Below, piece by piece: positions 26,133 to 34,354 of a stretch of 45,004 bases of DNA. Origin of the DNA: Clostridia bacterium (GTDB lineage: Bacteria; Bacillota; Clostridia; Oscillospirales; Acutalibacteraceae). The stretch covers positions 1-45,004 of the forward strand of contig JAFXCH010000040.1 of assembly GCA_017516485.1 (NCBI GenBank), written 5' to 3'. The notes beneath the pieces are model-generated. The model was not told where the DNA came from. It worked only from the letters and a program-made list of their open reading frames with translations, and did no database searches. The position numbers and the translations under genes were made by a program. Within the stretch, counting starts at the first letter, position 1, and every line of letters begins with the position of its first letter.

Positions 26133-27359
26133 TTAGCCAAGCACGTAGATATTTACGTTACGTCTGCCCCACTGTACACACTCATCATAAGTGTCGAGGT
26201 AAACGTCGACTACCGTATTTGTGCCGTTGTGTACAAATCCGCCTGTATCAGCCGCAATAGCATAGCCGTACACAGTACCGTCTGTTGCGACGATATAGAG
26301 CTTTGTACCGTAGGGGATTACATTCGGGTCAACAGCAACGTGACCGACCTTTGCAGGTCTGCCGGATGCAGTTGTACCGCCGCCGTAGTATGCGGTTGAG
26401 CTGCCCGAAATAACCTTTGTATAGTTTACGGGGATACCGTTTGAGTCAAGCTCAACTGTGCCCATTGTGGAAATAGGCTCGCCCTTTGCCTTAACGGTTA
26501 CTTTCTTTGTACCGATGGTTTTAACCTGATTTACGGGCTCTTTTACAACCTTTTCGTCTATAACAACGGAGTCAATAAGCACACCGTTGACAAACTTCTG
26601 CTTATAAGTTATCTCTTTTTCGCCGGGTACACCCTTGGTTGTGATCTTGGTTGTACCGACTGCGTAGCTGTCGCTCTTCTTTGTTACTTCTTCGAAAGGA
26701 ATTTCCTTTGTAACTGTTTTTTCGGAGTAAACAACCTCGTCAACGAAAATTACCATACCGCTGCTTACTGTTTCAGCAAGGTCATGGGAAATAACATCGT
26801 TTTCACTGAGTGTTACACCTGCTTTTTCGAGTGCATCGGCAACAGTGCCTGCAGCCATCTCAAGCTCAATTGTTTTACCGTATGCTTTTACATCAACGGG
26901 GAATGCACGAGCAACAGAAATAATCATACCGTCGCTTACGGTTTCTGCTGTACCGTGGTTGATGATATCGTTTTCGCCGATTGTAATGTTTGCCGATGCG
27001 ATAGCCTGAGCAACAGTACCGTCAAAAGTAAAGTAAACCGTACCCTGTGCATCGCTGATACCGACAAAATTTGAACGCTTGATGGAGATTTTGCTGTCTT
27101 CACCAACCTCAAAGCCGCTAAGGTCAACCTCATCGAGTGCAGTAACGCTTAAGCCTGACTCCTTAATAACCTCTGCTGCTGAAGTTGCGTTTGTATATAT
27201 TGTAATTTTTGTCTCGCCGTCATAAATCTCCACATTGTAGCCTGTGTTCTCATTCGCAAATGCTGTAATCGAAGTGAGCAACGCAAGCACAAGGACAATC
27301 GCAATGAACTTCTTGAAACCGCTCATTGACTTTGCCTTTGTTTTGATTTTTGTTATCAT
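26133..27359 (-). CDS. YabE-like secreted cell-wall protein (DUF348 repeats, G5, 3D)
   Basis: 408 aa, ATG at 27359 with an AAGGAG SD. An N-terminal signal or anchor spans ~14-36. Three DUF348-like segments follow (~40-95, 97-150, 155-205; e.g. TVADALEKAGVTLSENDVI). A G5 domain spans ~207-290 and a C-terminal 3D domain ~310-408, with the conserved aspartates in DPNVIPYGTKLYI, ADTGG and VDVYLD. This matches Bacillus YabE and clostridial Rpf/YabE-like proteins, thought to cleave or remodel peptidoglycan. It has a consensus promoter at 27458-27486 and a terminator, so it is monocistronic. The c-di-AMP riboswitch often found before such genes is absent. Confidence 0.92.
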   Translation of the reverse strand: MITKIKTKAKSMSGFKKFIAIVLVLALLTSITAFANENTGYNVEIYDGETKITIYTNATSAAEVIKESGLSVTALDEVDLSGFEVGEDSKISIKRSNFVGISDAQGTVYFTFDGTVAQAIASANITIGENDIINHGTAETVSDGMIISVARAFPVDVKAYGKTIELEMAAGTVADALEKAGVTLSENDVISHDLAETVSSGMVIFVDEVVYSEKTVTKEIPFEEVTKKSDSYAVGTTKITTKGVPGEKEITYKQKFVNGVLIDSVVIDEKVVKEPVNQVKTIGTKKVTVKAKGEPISTMGTVELDSNGIPVNYTKVISGSSTAYYGGGTTASGRPAKVGHVAVDPNVIPYGTKLYIVATDGTVYGYAIAADTGGFVHNGTNTVVDVYLDTYDECVQWGRRNVNIYVLG

Positions 27360-27380
27360 CTAATCGCTCCTTAACTTTTT

Positions 27381-27396
27381 GCGTATTTTCATACGC
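27381..27396 (-). other. GAAA-tetraloop hairpin in the G5/3D gene leader
   Basis: GCGTAT-GAAA-ATACGC on the minus strand, just upstream of the SD. A small stable hairpin in a ~95-nt leader; function unknown. Confidence 0.5.
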
Positions 27397-27457
27397 TCAT
27401 TGGAAAAATCGGGTGAAATTTCCTTTGATGGTTATATTATCGACCGTGACAACTGCA

Positions 27458-27486
27458 ATTATAGTGATAGTTTGATGAGATGTCAA
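27458..27486 (-). promoter_or_regulatory. Promoter of the G5/3D protein gene
   Basis: On the minus strand TTGACA (27481-27486), 17-nt spacer, TATAAT (27458-27463), full consensus. The rest of the 27360-27756 gap is AT-rich and shows no gene. Confidence 0.9.
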
Positions 27487-27756
27487 ATTTGAAAAAGCTT
27501 TCAAATTGGGCACTTTGACTAAAGAATAGTCCAAATTTTTCACTAATAACACTAAATATGCGATTTTATTCATTCTCCCACCACATTGACACCTCGATTT
27601 TTTGTGAAAATTCCAAAAAAGTTACAAATAGTTACAAAACGGTGACAAAATGCCGTTTTGGTGCTTTTGCAGAATTATAATTGACATTTAATGACATTTG
27701 TTGTTTTTTGGCAAAACTCTGATTTTCAAAAAATCACGCAAAATCAACAAAAATAA

Positions 27757-27795
27757 AAACGACATCACGGAACAATCCGCTCAGCCGTTTTTATA
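27757..27795 (-). terminator. Terminator after the 182-aa gene
   Basis: Imperfect hairpin on the minus strand: outer AAAAACG/CGTTTTT and inner CGGA-TTGT-TCCG, with further T residues after. It ends the symporter plus 182-aa gene unit. Confidence 0.6.
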
Positions 27796-27814
27796 ACTAA
27801 AATCAAAAAATATA

Positions 27815-28363
27815 TTACCACTTCATTTTGGGTGGCTCTTTTTTAACGGGTTCCGGAAGCTTTACCTGATATCCCACTCTTTTTTCTCCATACGAAGAGC
27901 TGTCGTTATAGCCTAAATGCCCTCCGGATGTTTCATAATAAAAACCTTTGCTGGGAGAGTAGTACTCACTTTTAACGCTTGTAAGCATACATTCTACACC
28001 TTTGGGTAGCACATAAATAAGCCAGTTTGCTAACTGCCAGCATCCTTCCATATCCAGGTTTGCCAAGCCGTAATCACTGTATACAAATGCTATTCGTTTT
28101 GTGCAAACTCTATCCTCAAGTACAGATATACCGTTCACATAATCATTGTAGTTATTATTACGGAAACTATCTTCTAACATCAAAGCAAATTTATTTGACG
28201 AAAACCTTCTGCAGATTATTTGCAAATCTTTTTGGTTTGCAATAGGAGGTGCCCAGTGATTCGGACGCCATGATGTTGAATTCGGATCCAAAATTCTTTT
28301 AATCATTTTCTTCTTTCCGTTTACTTCCAAACTTATTCTTTTTACTGAGTTTTTAATTCCCAT
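27815..28363 (-). CDS. Hypothetical protein, 182 aa
   Basis: I do not recognise the family. ATG at 28363 has only a weak SD (AGAAAG); an internal ATG (MIKRILDPN) is an alternative. No signal peptide or transmembrane segment is visible. The sequence is basic at the N-terminus, has a central part with aromatic and Cys residues (EGCWQLANWLIYVLP), and ends in a Pro/Lys-rich tail (PEPVKKEPPKMKW). It starts 19 nt after the symporter stop and so is probably co-transcribed. Its codon use is more AT-rich than that of the neighbouring symporter, which may mean later acquisition. Confidence 0.65.
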   Translation of the reverse strand: MGIKNSVKRISLEVNGKKKMIKRILDPNSTSWRPNHWAPPIANQKDLQIICRRFSSNKFALMLEDSFRNNNYNDYVNGISVLEDRVCTKRIAFVYSDYGLANLDMEGCWQLANWLIYVLPKGVECMLTSVKSEYYSPSKGFYYETSGGHLGYNDSSSYGEKRVGYQVKLPEPVKKEPPKMKW

Positions 28364-28382
28364 ATTTTCACAGTTCTTTCTG

Positions 28383-29822
28383 TCAATACTTTCTGCTGAG
28401 GCTCATTTCTGCCTCTTCTCTGTCTATTTTACCTGCGTTACAGTCTGCCATAACCTGAACGTCCTTATCGTTGAGTTTATAGAAATTCCAGATTACAAGA
28501 GCGATAAGACAACCGATTGCAGGTATCATAGCATAGCTGAACCAGAGTACATTAAGTGCGTGCTGCGGTTGTATTACATTAAGCTTTTCGAGTGCCTCAA
28601 AACTGTCTGCTTCAACATTAATCCAGCCTGTGCTCTTAAGACCGAGAATAAACAGCACAAGTGCACTTGAAATAGCTGCTGTGAGCTTGACCATAAAGGT
28701 CTGAATGGCAAATGTTATACCCTTTGCCTCTATACCGGTCTTATATTTGCCGTATTCGGCACAGTCGGGTGTAAAGATAAACATAACAACGCCAATAATT
28801 GAAAGCGGTACAGAGCGGATAACATAAAGCACAATATGCAGAATAATGCTCTTATAGCCTACAAGCCACATTACAAGGCTGAGAACTACCATAAGCACTG
28901 CACAAAGCTTATAAAGCTTCATTTTATCGATTTTCTTGAGCATTGAGGGCACAAGGAGTGAGAAAATAAGAGAGGGGACAGTACCGCAAGCACTTACTAC
29001 AAGCGAAAACAGCGTATCGTTAAACAGATAATAAGAAACGAGCAGATTGAGCGCACCGCTGATATTTGCTGCAGAATAGAAGAAATAGCCTATATAGTAG
29101 ATAAGAAGGTACTTATTCTTGAAAAGATAGCTGAACATTCTGCGGATTGTGAAGTTTTCATCCTCCGGAGAAGGTGCATGACGCTCCTGCAGAGTCTTGT
29201 TTACAGGAATCATCGTAGCAAAGGCGAAAACAGCAGTTGCAACGGCAACCCAGCTCCAGCTGAGACCTACATGCTCACTGGGAAGTACTGAGCCTGCAAC
29301 AGTAATAAAGGCAATACCTACGCCTGCCCAGATGCTCTTGTAGCTGAGCATAGAGCTTCGCTCTTCGATATTGCGTGTCATAGCGGTAATTGCACCGTAA
29401 ATCGGCACATCACAGAGTGTATAAGCTGTATCCCACAGAATATATGCAACCGCAAACCAGGCAAGTTTGACCATTTCGCCCGAGCCTTTAGGAATACAGA
29501 AAAGAAGAATCGTCGCAGCAGGGATTAAAAGAGACGAAACATTGAGCCACGGCAGATACTTTTTGCCGCTTTTGAACTTAACTGAGTCGAAAATGACACC
29601 GAAAAGGGCATCGTTAACAGCATCCCAGATTTTTACGGCAAGCATAACGCCGCCGGCCTTTACAAGGTTTACACCGCAGAATGCGAGGTAGGTGGTAAGA
29701 TAGTTTGCAAGTAAAAAATAAATAGCGTTCTGACCTGCAAAATAAAGATAGTAGCTTTTTCTCTCGCCCGGAGTTGTTTCCCAACCGGCGGGAGTAGTTT
29801 TAAGTTTTTGTATAAGCGTCAT
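28383..29822 (-). CDS. GPH-family (MelB-like) sugar:cation symporter
   Basis: 479 aa, ATG at 29822. A polytopic membrane protein with about 12 hydrophobic segments. The motif KIWDAVNDALFGVIFDSV near 63-80 matches the conserved D-x-x-x-D-x-x-x-G region of the glycoside-pentoside-hexuronide symporters. PDCAEYGKYKTGIEAKG near 356-371 matches the family's second signature loop. It should import an oligosaccharide or glycoside with Na+ or H+; the substrate cannot be told because no glycosidase is next to it. A consensus promoter is at 29853-29881. The 182-aa gene follows at 19 nt. Confidence 0.9.
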   Translation of the reverse strand: MTLIQKLKTTPAGWETTPGERKSYYLYFAGQNAIYFLLANYLTTYLAFCGVNLVKAGGVMLAVKIWDAVNDALFGVIFDSVKFKSGKKYLPWLNVSSLLIPAATILLFCIPKGSGEMVKLAWFAVAYILWDTAYTLCDVPIYGAITAMTRNIEERSSMLSYKSIWAGVGIAFITVAGSVLPSEHVGLSWSWVAVATAVFAFATMIPVNKTLQERHAPSPEDENFTIRRMFSYLFKNKYLLIYYIGYFFYSAANISGALNLLVSYYLFNDTLFSLVVSACGTVPSLIFSLLVPSMLKKIDKMKLYKLCAVLMVVLSLVMWLVGYKSIILHIVLYVIRSVPLSIIGVVMFIFTPDCAEYGKYKTGIEAKGITFAIQTFMVKLTAAISSALVLFILGLKSTGWINVEADSFEALEKLNVIQPQHALNVLWFSYAMIPAIGCLIALVIWNFYKLNDKDVQVMADCNAGKIDREEAEMSLSRKY

Positions 29823-29852
29823 ATCGTCAAAAACCTGCCTTTCTTGCGTTTT

Positions 29853-29881
29853 ATTATAACCTCCCGCAGATTAATTGTCAA
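29853..29881 (-). promoter_or_regulatory. Symporter gene promoter
   Basis: On the minus strand TTGACA (29876-29881), 17-nt spacer, TATAAT (29853-29858), full consensus; only ~30 nt upstream of the start codon. Confidence 0.88.
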
Positions 29882-29988
29882 CCGTATCAAAACCCCGAAT
29901 TCGGGGCAAATATCGAATTATATAATGAAAATAATTTATATCTATTATAATTACAATTATAAATTCGCAATTATTTTAATTTTTCAGG

Positions 29989-30048
29989 TGTCATTCTGAG
30001 CAAAAGCGAAAAATCTTAAAAAGATCCTTCACTTCGTTCAGGATGACA
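29989..30048. repeat. Dispersed TGTCATTCTGAG...TCAGGATGACA palindromic element
   Basis: Second full copy of the element described at 25998-26061: same ends, same internal AAGATCCTTCACTTCG. No coding capacity; MITE- or REP-like. Confidence 0.75.
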
Positions 30049-30093
30049 TTATTTTATAGCGATATGAAAAATAAAACTGTTATCCTGAATTAA

Positions 30094-30109
30094 TGTTTCA
30101 CGTGAAACA
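30094..30109. promoter_or_regulatory. parS site (ParB-binding palindrome)
   Basis: TGTTTCACGTGAAACA, a perfect 16-bp palindrome identical to the broadly conserved bacterial parS. It lies in the gap between the symporter gene and parB, ~440 nt from the parB stop. Confidence 0.95.
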
Positions 30110-30161
30110 AAATACAATTCGCAATTATTATAAAATCTGTTACTGACATATTTTTTACGGC

Positions 30162-30181
30162 GGCAGAGGCAAGCCTCTGCC
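30162..30181. repeat. Short perfect palindrome
   Basis: GGCAGAGGC-AA-GCCTCTGCC, a 9-bp stem with a 2-nt loop. It lies in the 29823-30551 gap, which holds only repeats, the parS site and promoter/terminator signals. Confidence 0.6.
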
Positions 30182-30218
30182 CTACGGTGTGTGGTCGTTA
30201 TTGTGGGCTTGCGTAAAG

Positions 30219-30286
30219 ATTGTGGCAGTTGATTTTCTCGTATCTACACACACTCCTATGTGCATCAACTTAATTGAGGTATTAAA
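30219..30286 (-). repeat. 76-bp-family repeat, solitary copy 1
   Basis: The minus strand reads TTTAATACCTCAATTAAG...GATGCACATAGG...AATCAACTGCCACAATC, homologous to the tandem units at 34119-34347, in opposite orientation to them. Confidence 0.7.
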
Positions 30287-30289
30287 TAA

Positions 30290-30373
30290 ATGATTTGCCT
30301 TTACAGGCATGATTTGATTTCTTCGAAATCATGATTTGCGAATAAATTTTCGCATGATTTGCGTTTTTAACGC
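30290..30373 (+). repeat. Array of ATGATTT alternating with distinct mini-hairpins
   Basis: Four copies of ATGATTT, each followed by a different palindrome: GCCT-TTAC-AGGC, GATTTC-TTC-GAAATC, GCGAA-TAAATT-TTCGC and GCGTT-TTT-AACGC. The units are exactly contiguous with no other filler. Confidence 0.8.
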
Positions 30374-30391
30374 ATTTATAATGTAAAGTTA

Positions 30392-30457
30392 GTGGCTGAT
30401 GATTGCCTCGGTGTCATTAGCTTCCCTATGTGCATCAACTTAATTGAGGTATTAAAA
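30392..30457 (-). repeat. 76-bp-family repeat, solitary copy 2
   Basis: The minus strand reads TTTTAATACCTCAATTAAG...GCACATAGGGAAG...ACACCGAGGCAATC; same family as 30219-30286 and 34119-34347. Confidence 0.7.
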
Positions 30458-30461
30458 GGAC

Positions 30462-30493
30462 AAAGGAGCAGACGGGTTAACGCCTGCTCCTTT
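30462..30493 (-). terminator. parB terminator
   Basis: AAAGGAGCAG and CTGCTCCTTT form a 10-bp stem; the minus strand continues GTCCTTTT. It lies ~60 nt after the parB stop. Confidence 0.65.
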
Positions 30494-30551
30494 GCCGGAT
30501 GTGGGGTGTGAAAGAGAAAGATATGGGTCGGCTTTACTTGCGCAAAGCCTT

Positions 30552-31391
30552 TTATATGGAAACCGCCTGCACCTTGGGTTTAAGCACAGGGGTAGTTCCC
30601 GGTTGTTTTGGTATGCGTACAACATATTCTATGTATTCTTCGGTTTCGCTTTTTACAGAGTCTGCGTCAATTCCTGCCCTGCGTATAGTGTCAACAGCGT
30701 GATTGAGAGTGTTTACAAAAAGACGCACATCACGGATACTACCCAGCGGAATTCGTTTGCTGTTGCGTTTTCTGCCGAGCATCTGCGTTATCATACGCTC
30801 GCTTTCGGCAACGGTAAGGTGCTTGTCCGCAATTATACTTAGTGCGCGGGCACGCATTTTGCCATCTTCAAGCCTTAACAAAGCCCTTGCGTGCCGCTCT
30901 GTAAGACCTTCTTTCGCAATTTTAAGCTGTTCCTCTTCGGTTAATCCGAGCAAACGGAGCTTGTTTGCTATAGTGGACTGTGCCTTGCCGAGTTTTTTTG
31001 ATACGTCTTCGCGGCTCATACCGAAATCGCGTATCAGCTTGTCAATTGCCAGTGCTTCTTCAAAGAAACCCAAGTTCTGGCGCTGGATGTTTTCAATCAG
31101 TGCAAACACTGCCGATTTCTCATCGTCAACATCCATTATTATGCACGGTATCTTTGAAAGACCTACCATTCTTGCAGCTATAAGCCTGCGTTCACCTGCA
31201 ATAAGCTCAAACTTACCTTCATCCGTAGGCCTTACGGTAAGAGGTTGAAGCAAGCCGTTGTTGCGTATGCTTTCAGCCAGACCGTTAAGTTCATCAAAAT
31301 CAAACCTCAACCGTGGCTGATTAGGGTTTGGCAATATACTTTCTTGTTCAACCAGAAGTATCTGACCTGCTACTTGTCGTTTTTGTTTCAT
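30552..31391 (-). CDS. parB: ParB/Noc-family partition protein
   Basis: 279 aa, ATG at 31391 with an AGGAG SD. The ParB CTPase N-domain carries GERR at 66-69 and ENIQRQNL at 100-107. A helix-turn-helix (~127-150, SREDVSKKLGKAQSTIANKL) and TERHARALL at 164-172 follow. It lies just after rsmG, where Bacillus has noc. Two perfect parS palindromes nearby (30094 and 32619), rather than Noc-type sites, favour a ParB role in origin segregation. No parA is beside it. It should load on parS and spread in a CTP-dependent clamp. ParB versus Noc is inferred from the sites, not from the protein alone. Confidence 0.88.
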   Translation of the reverse strand: MKQKRQVAGQILLVEQESILPNPNQPRLRFDFDELNGLAESIRNNGLLQPLTVRPTDEGKFELIAGERRLIAARMVGLSKIPCIIMDVDDEKSAVFALIENIQRQNLGFFEEALAIDKLIRDFGMSREDVSKKLGKAQSTIANKLRLLGLTEEEQLKIAKEGLTERHARALLRLEDGKMRARALSIIADKHLTVAESERMITQMLGRKRNSKRIPLGSIRDVRLFVNTLNHAVDTIRRAGIDADSVKSETEEYIEYVVRIPKQPGTTPVLKPKVQAVSI

Positions 31392-31421
31392 TTGCTGTTA
31401 CTCCTTCGCTAAAAATGAAGT

Positions 31422-31466
31422 AAGCTCCTGCCTTCTGCCTTGATGTTAGCAGAAAAGCAGGAGCTT
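31422..31466. other. Long imperfect palindrome upstream of parB
   Basis: AAGCTCCTGC (31422-31431) and GCAGGAGCTT (31457-31466) form a 10-bp stem, with a second inner stem CTGC/GCAG. It sits in the ~110-nt gap between rsmG and parB. Possible RNA stem or regulator site. Confidence 0.45.
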
Positions 31467-31476
31467 GTCCAGCAAA

Positions 31477-31499
31477 AGCGTACGACATAAAAGTACGCT
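31477..31499 (-). terminator. Probable rsmG terminator
   Basis: AGCGTAC and GTACGCT form a 7-bp stem with a 9-nt loop; the minus strand continues TTTTGC. It starts directly after the rsmG stop. The T-run is short, so it may be leaky. Confidence 0.5.
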
Positions 31500-31505
31500 A
31501 AATTC

Positions 31506-32243
31506 TTATTTTTTTGGCATTCCGAGCGGTTCTTTTGCAATTTTTGCCGAAGCACGCGGATATTTGGGCGGTGTTGGCGAAACTTTCTTGATTACAACTA
31601 TATTTCTTTCTCCCATATCGCTGAGGAATATCTGCTTTACGTCGGCAATCTCGCCACCGAGTATTTTTATAGCTTCTTTAGCTTCGTCAATCTCTTCCTG
31701 AGCCTTTGCACCCTTTAGAGCCACAAACGTGCCGCCAACCTTGGTTAGGGGAAGGCAATACTCGGAAAGGTCACGGAGATTAGCAACGGCACGCGAGAAA
31801 GAGAAATCAAATCGGTTGCGAAGCTGTACCTTGATACCTGCCTCCTCTGCACGCATATGCAAAGTTCTGCCATGGTCAATAAGACCGAGCTTGTTTATAG
31901 CGTAGTCAACAAACATCAGCTTTTTCTTTGTACTGTCAAGCATAACACCGTGAAGGTCAGGTCTTGCAATAAGCAGGGGAATACCGGGGAAGCCTCCGCC
32001 TGTACCGATATCAATAAATCCTGCACCCTGCGGCACGTCTACAGCAGCAAAAGCAGTAAGAGAATCTGCAAAATGCTTATAAACAATACCCATTGGGTCT
32101 GTAATAGCCGTAAGATTAATTCTGCTGTTCCAGTCAACAAGCATTTCAGCAAAGGCTTCAAAATTATTCAGAGCTGCTTCGTCAAGCTCTACACCGAGCC
32201 TTTCAGCCTCTTCTTTAAGTAATTTTAAATCTATCATAGCCAT
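31506..32243 (-). CDS. rsmG: 16S rRNA m7G527 methyltransferase RsmG (GidB)
   Basis: 245 aa, ATG at 32243; the AAGGAGA SD lies inside the end of mnmG. A Rossmann SAM-binding motif, DIGTGGGFPGIPL, spans 78-90, with LDST (102-105) and SRAVANL near 148 matching the family. The enzyme methylates G527 of 16S rRNA in the cytosol using SAM. It is 9 nt downstream of mnmG and so translationally linked, the usual gidA-gidB pairing near the origin. A 20-residue Lys/Pro tail ends the protein. Confidence 0.96.
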   Translation of the reverse strand: MAMIDLKLLKEEAERLGVELDEAALNNFEAFAEMLVDWNSRINLTAITDPMGIVYKHFADSLTAFAAVDVPQGAGFIDIGTGGGFPGIPLLIARPDLHGVMLDSTKKKLMFVDYAINKLGLIDHGRTLHMRAEEAGIKVQLRNRFDFSFSRAVANLRDLSEYCLPLTKVGGTFVALKGAKAQEEIDEAKEAIKILGGEIADVKQIFLSDMGERNIVVIKKVSPTPPKYPRASAKIAKEPLGMPKK

Positions 32244-32252
32244 AATACTAAT

Positions 32253-34118
32253 TTATTCTCCTTGTAATCTGATAAGAAGCACGGAAATATCTGCAGGGCT
32301 GACACCGCTTATGCGTGAAGCCTGACCAATATTTTCGGGTCTTACCTTGTTGAGCTTCTCGATTGCCTCAAGTCTTAAGCCAACAACCTTTGAATAATCT
32401 ATATCTTCGGGCAGTTTTTTGACTTCAAGGCGGCGCATTTCGGCAACCTGAGCTTCCTGACGCTTGAGATAACCCTCATATTTTATTGATATTTCAACCT
32501 GCTCAAATACCTCATAGGGTAAATCGGGTCGCTCGGTATCAAACTCTGCAAGGTCTGCGTAGCTTATCTGAGGACGCTTAAGAAGCTCAACCATACGCAC
32601 TCCGATATTAAGCGGAGATGTTTCACGTGAAACAAGCATCTTGTTTAACGCATCGCTTGAGTGAATTACAACATTTTTAACTCTTTCTGTTTCTTCTTCT
32701 ATAAGCTTAAGCTTACGGTTGTATTTTGCCCAACGCTCTTCACTTATAAGACCTACTTCGTAGCCGATAGGTGTGAGCCTGCGGTCGGCATTGTCCTGAC
32801 GAAGCAGAAGTCTGTACTCCGAGCGTGAGGTCATCATTCTGTACGGGTCGGTACAGCCCTTTGTAACAAGGTCATCAATAAGCGTGCCTATGTAGCTGCC
32901 TGCACGGTCAAGGATAATCGGCTCTTTACACAATATCTTGCGTGCTGCATTGATACCTGCAACAAGACCTTGTGCTGCAGCCTCTTCGTATCCGCTTGAG
33001 CCGTTGAACTGACCTGCACCGTAAAGTCCGTCAAATCCGCGGAATTCAAGGCTTGAACGAAGTGATAACGGGTCAACACAATCGTACTCTATAGCATAGG
33101 CTGTTCTCATTACCCGGGCGTTTTCGAGTCCGGGAATAGTGTGCAGGAATTCAAGCTGTACATCCTCGGGAAGTGATGAAGAAAGACCCTGCAGGTACAT
33201 TTCCTGCGTATCACCGCCGCAAGGCTCGACAAAAAGCTGATGACGCTCCTTCTCTGCAAAGCGGACTATTTTATCCTCAATACTCGGGCAGTATCTCGGA
33301 CCTACACCGTCAATCTTGCCGCCGTAAAGCGGAGAGCGGTGAAGATTATCGAGAATTATCTGCTTTGTCTTTTCGTTTGTATAAGTTATGTAGCAAGCCT
33401 CTGTGTTTTCAATTTCACCCTCAAAATCAAAGGAAAACGGCACTTTATGCTCGTCGCCGTACTGAGGCTCCATTACGCTGAAATCAATGCTGTTGCGGTT
33501 GAGTCGCGGGGGAGTGCCCGTTTTGAAGCGGCGGAGCTGAATTCCGAGGTCTTTGAGAGACTGTGCAAGCTCGGTTGCTGGAAACATACCGTCAGGTCCG
33601 CTGTCGTAAGAAACATCGCCTACAAAAATTCTGCCGCCGAGGAACGTGCCTGTTGCGAGAATTACGCACTTTGCCGTATACTCAGCCTCAAGGCGTGTAA
33701 AAAGGTGCCACAAGCCGTCTTCATCACGGGTAAGTGAAACAATCTCCGCCTGCTTGAGCTGCAGATTCTGCTGGTTTTCTACAACATTTTTCATATATGC
33801 GCAGTACTTGCGTCGGTCAATCTGAGCACGCAGGCTGTGTACGGCAGGGCCTTTACCTGTATTCAGCATACGGGTCTGAAGTGTATTCTTATCTGCCGCT
33901 ATACCCATTTCACCGCCGAGTGCGTCAATCTCACGCACAAGGTGACCCTTTGACGTACCGCCGATTGACGGATTACACGGCATATTGCCGACTGAGTCCA
34001 GGTTGATTGCAAACATAACCGTTTTGCAACCAAGGCGTGCCGCCGCCAACGCAGCCTCAATGCCTGCGTGACCTGCACCGATAACGGCTATATCCACATT
34101 TTCTGCAAAATACTTCAT
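32253..34118 (-). CDS. mnmG: tRNA uridine-5-carboxymethylaminomethyl synthase subunit MnmG (GidA)
   Basis: 621 aa. I start at ATG 34118 (MKYFAENVDIAVIGAGHAGIE), 8 nt after GAGGT; the frame is open upstream but that part lies in repeat DNA. The FAD-binding GAGHAG is at 14-19; CNPSIGGTSKGHLVREIDALGG near 48 and GPRYCPSIEDK are family blocks. MnmG works with MnmE to modify the wobble uridine of certain tRNAs. The coding sequence contains a perfect parS at 32619-32634, encoded as part of VSRETS. The SD of this gene is supplied by the end of the first 76-bp repeat copy. Confidence 0.97.
   Translation of the reverse strand: MKYFAENVDIAVIGAGHAGIEAALAAARLGCKTVMFAINLDSVGNMPCNPSIGGTSKGHLVREIDALGGEMGIAADKNTLQTRMLNTGKGPAVHSLRAQIDRRKYCAYMKNVVENQQNLQLKQAEIVSLTRDEDGLWHLFTRLEAEYTAKCVILATGTFLGGRIFVGDVSYDSGPDGMFPATELAQSLKDLGIQLRRFKTGTPPRLNRNSIDFSVMEPQYGDEHKVPFSFDFEGEIENTEACYITYTNEKTKQIILDNLHRSPLYGGKIDGVGPRYCPSIEDKIVRFAEKERHQLFVEPCGGDTQEMYLQGLSSSLPEDVQLEFLHTIPGLENARVMRTAYAIEYDCVDPLSLRSSLEFRGFDGLYGAGQFNGSSGYEEAAAQGLVAGINAARKILCKEPIILDRAGSYIGTLIDDLVTKGCTDPYRMMTSRSEYRLLLRQDNADRRLTPIGYEVGLISEERWAKYNRKLKLIEEETERVKNVVIHSSDALNKMLVSRETSPLNIGVRMVELLKRPQISYADLAEFDTERPDLPYEVFEQVEISIKYEGYLKRQEAQVAEMRRLEVKKLPEDIDYSKVVGLRLEAIEKLNKVRPENIGQASRISGVSPADISVLLIRLQGE
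32619..32634. promoter_or_regulatory. parS site inside mnmG
   Basis: TGTTTCACGTGAAACA, identical to the site at 30094-30109, encoded within the VSRETS segment of MnmG. Confidence 0.95.
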
Positions 34119-34347
34119 TTTTAATACCTCAATAAAGTTTGATACACATAGGAAAGTGCGTAGCACCGAGGAAATCGACTGCCATTGTCTTTTCGTTTTA
34201 ATACCTCAGTGAAATTGATACACAGAGTAAAGTCAGTAGCACCGAGGAAATCGACTGCCATTGTCTTTTCGTTTTAATACCTCAGTGAAATTGATACACA
34301 GAGTAAAGTCAGTAGCACCGAGGAAAGTTTGTGCCATTGTTTTTACT
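34119..34347 (-). repeat. Three tandem 76-77-bp repeats
   Basis: Units begin TTTTAATACCTCA at 34119, 34196 and 34272. Units 2 and 3 are nearly identical until unit 3 diverges near its end. Each unit ends, on the minus strand, in TGAGGTATTAAAA; in the copy next to mnmG this is the mnmG SD and spacer. The family also occurs at 30219 and 30392. Confidence 0.9.
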
Positions 34348-34354
34348 TTTTAAT

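Noticed and set aside
27360-27814. c-di-AMP (ydaO) riboswitch before the G5/3D gene
   Set aside because: The promoter leaves a leader of only ~95 nt with one small hairpin; no ydaO-type core is visible.
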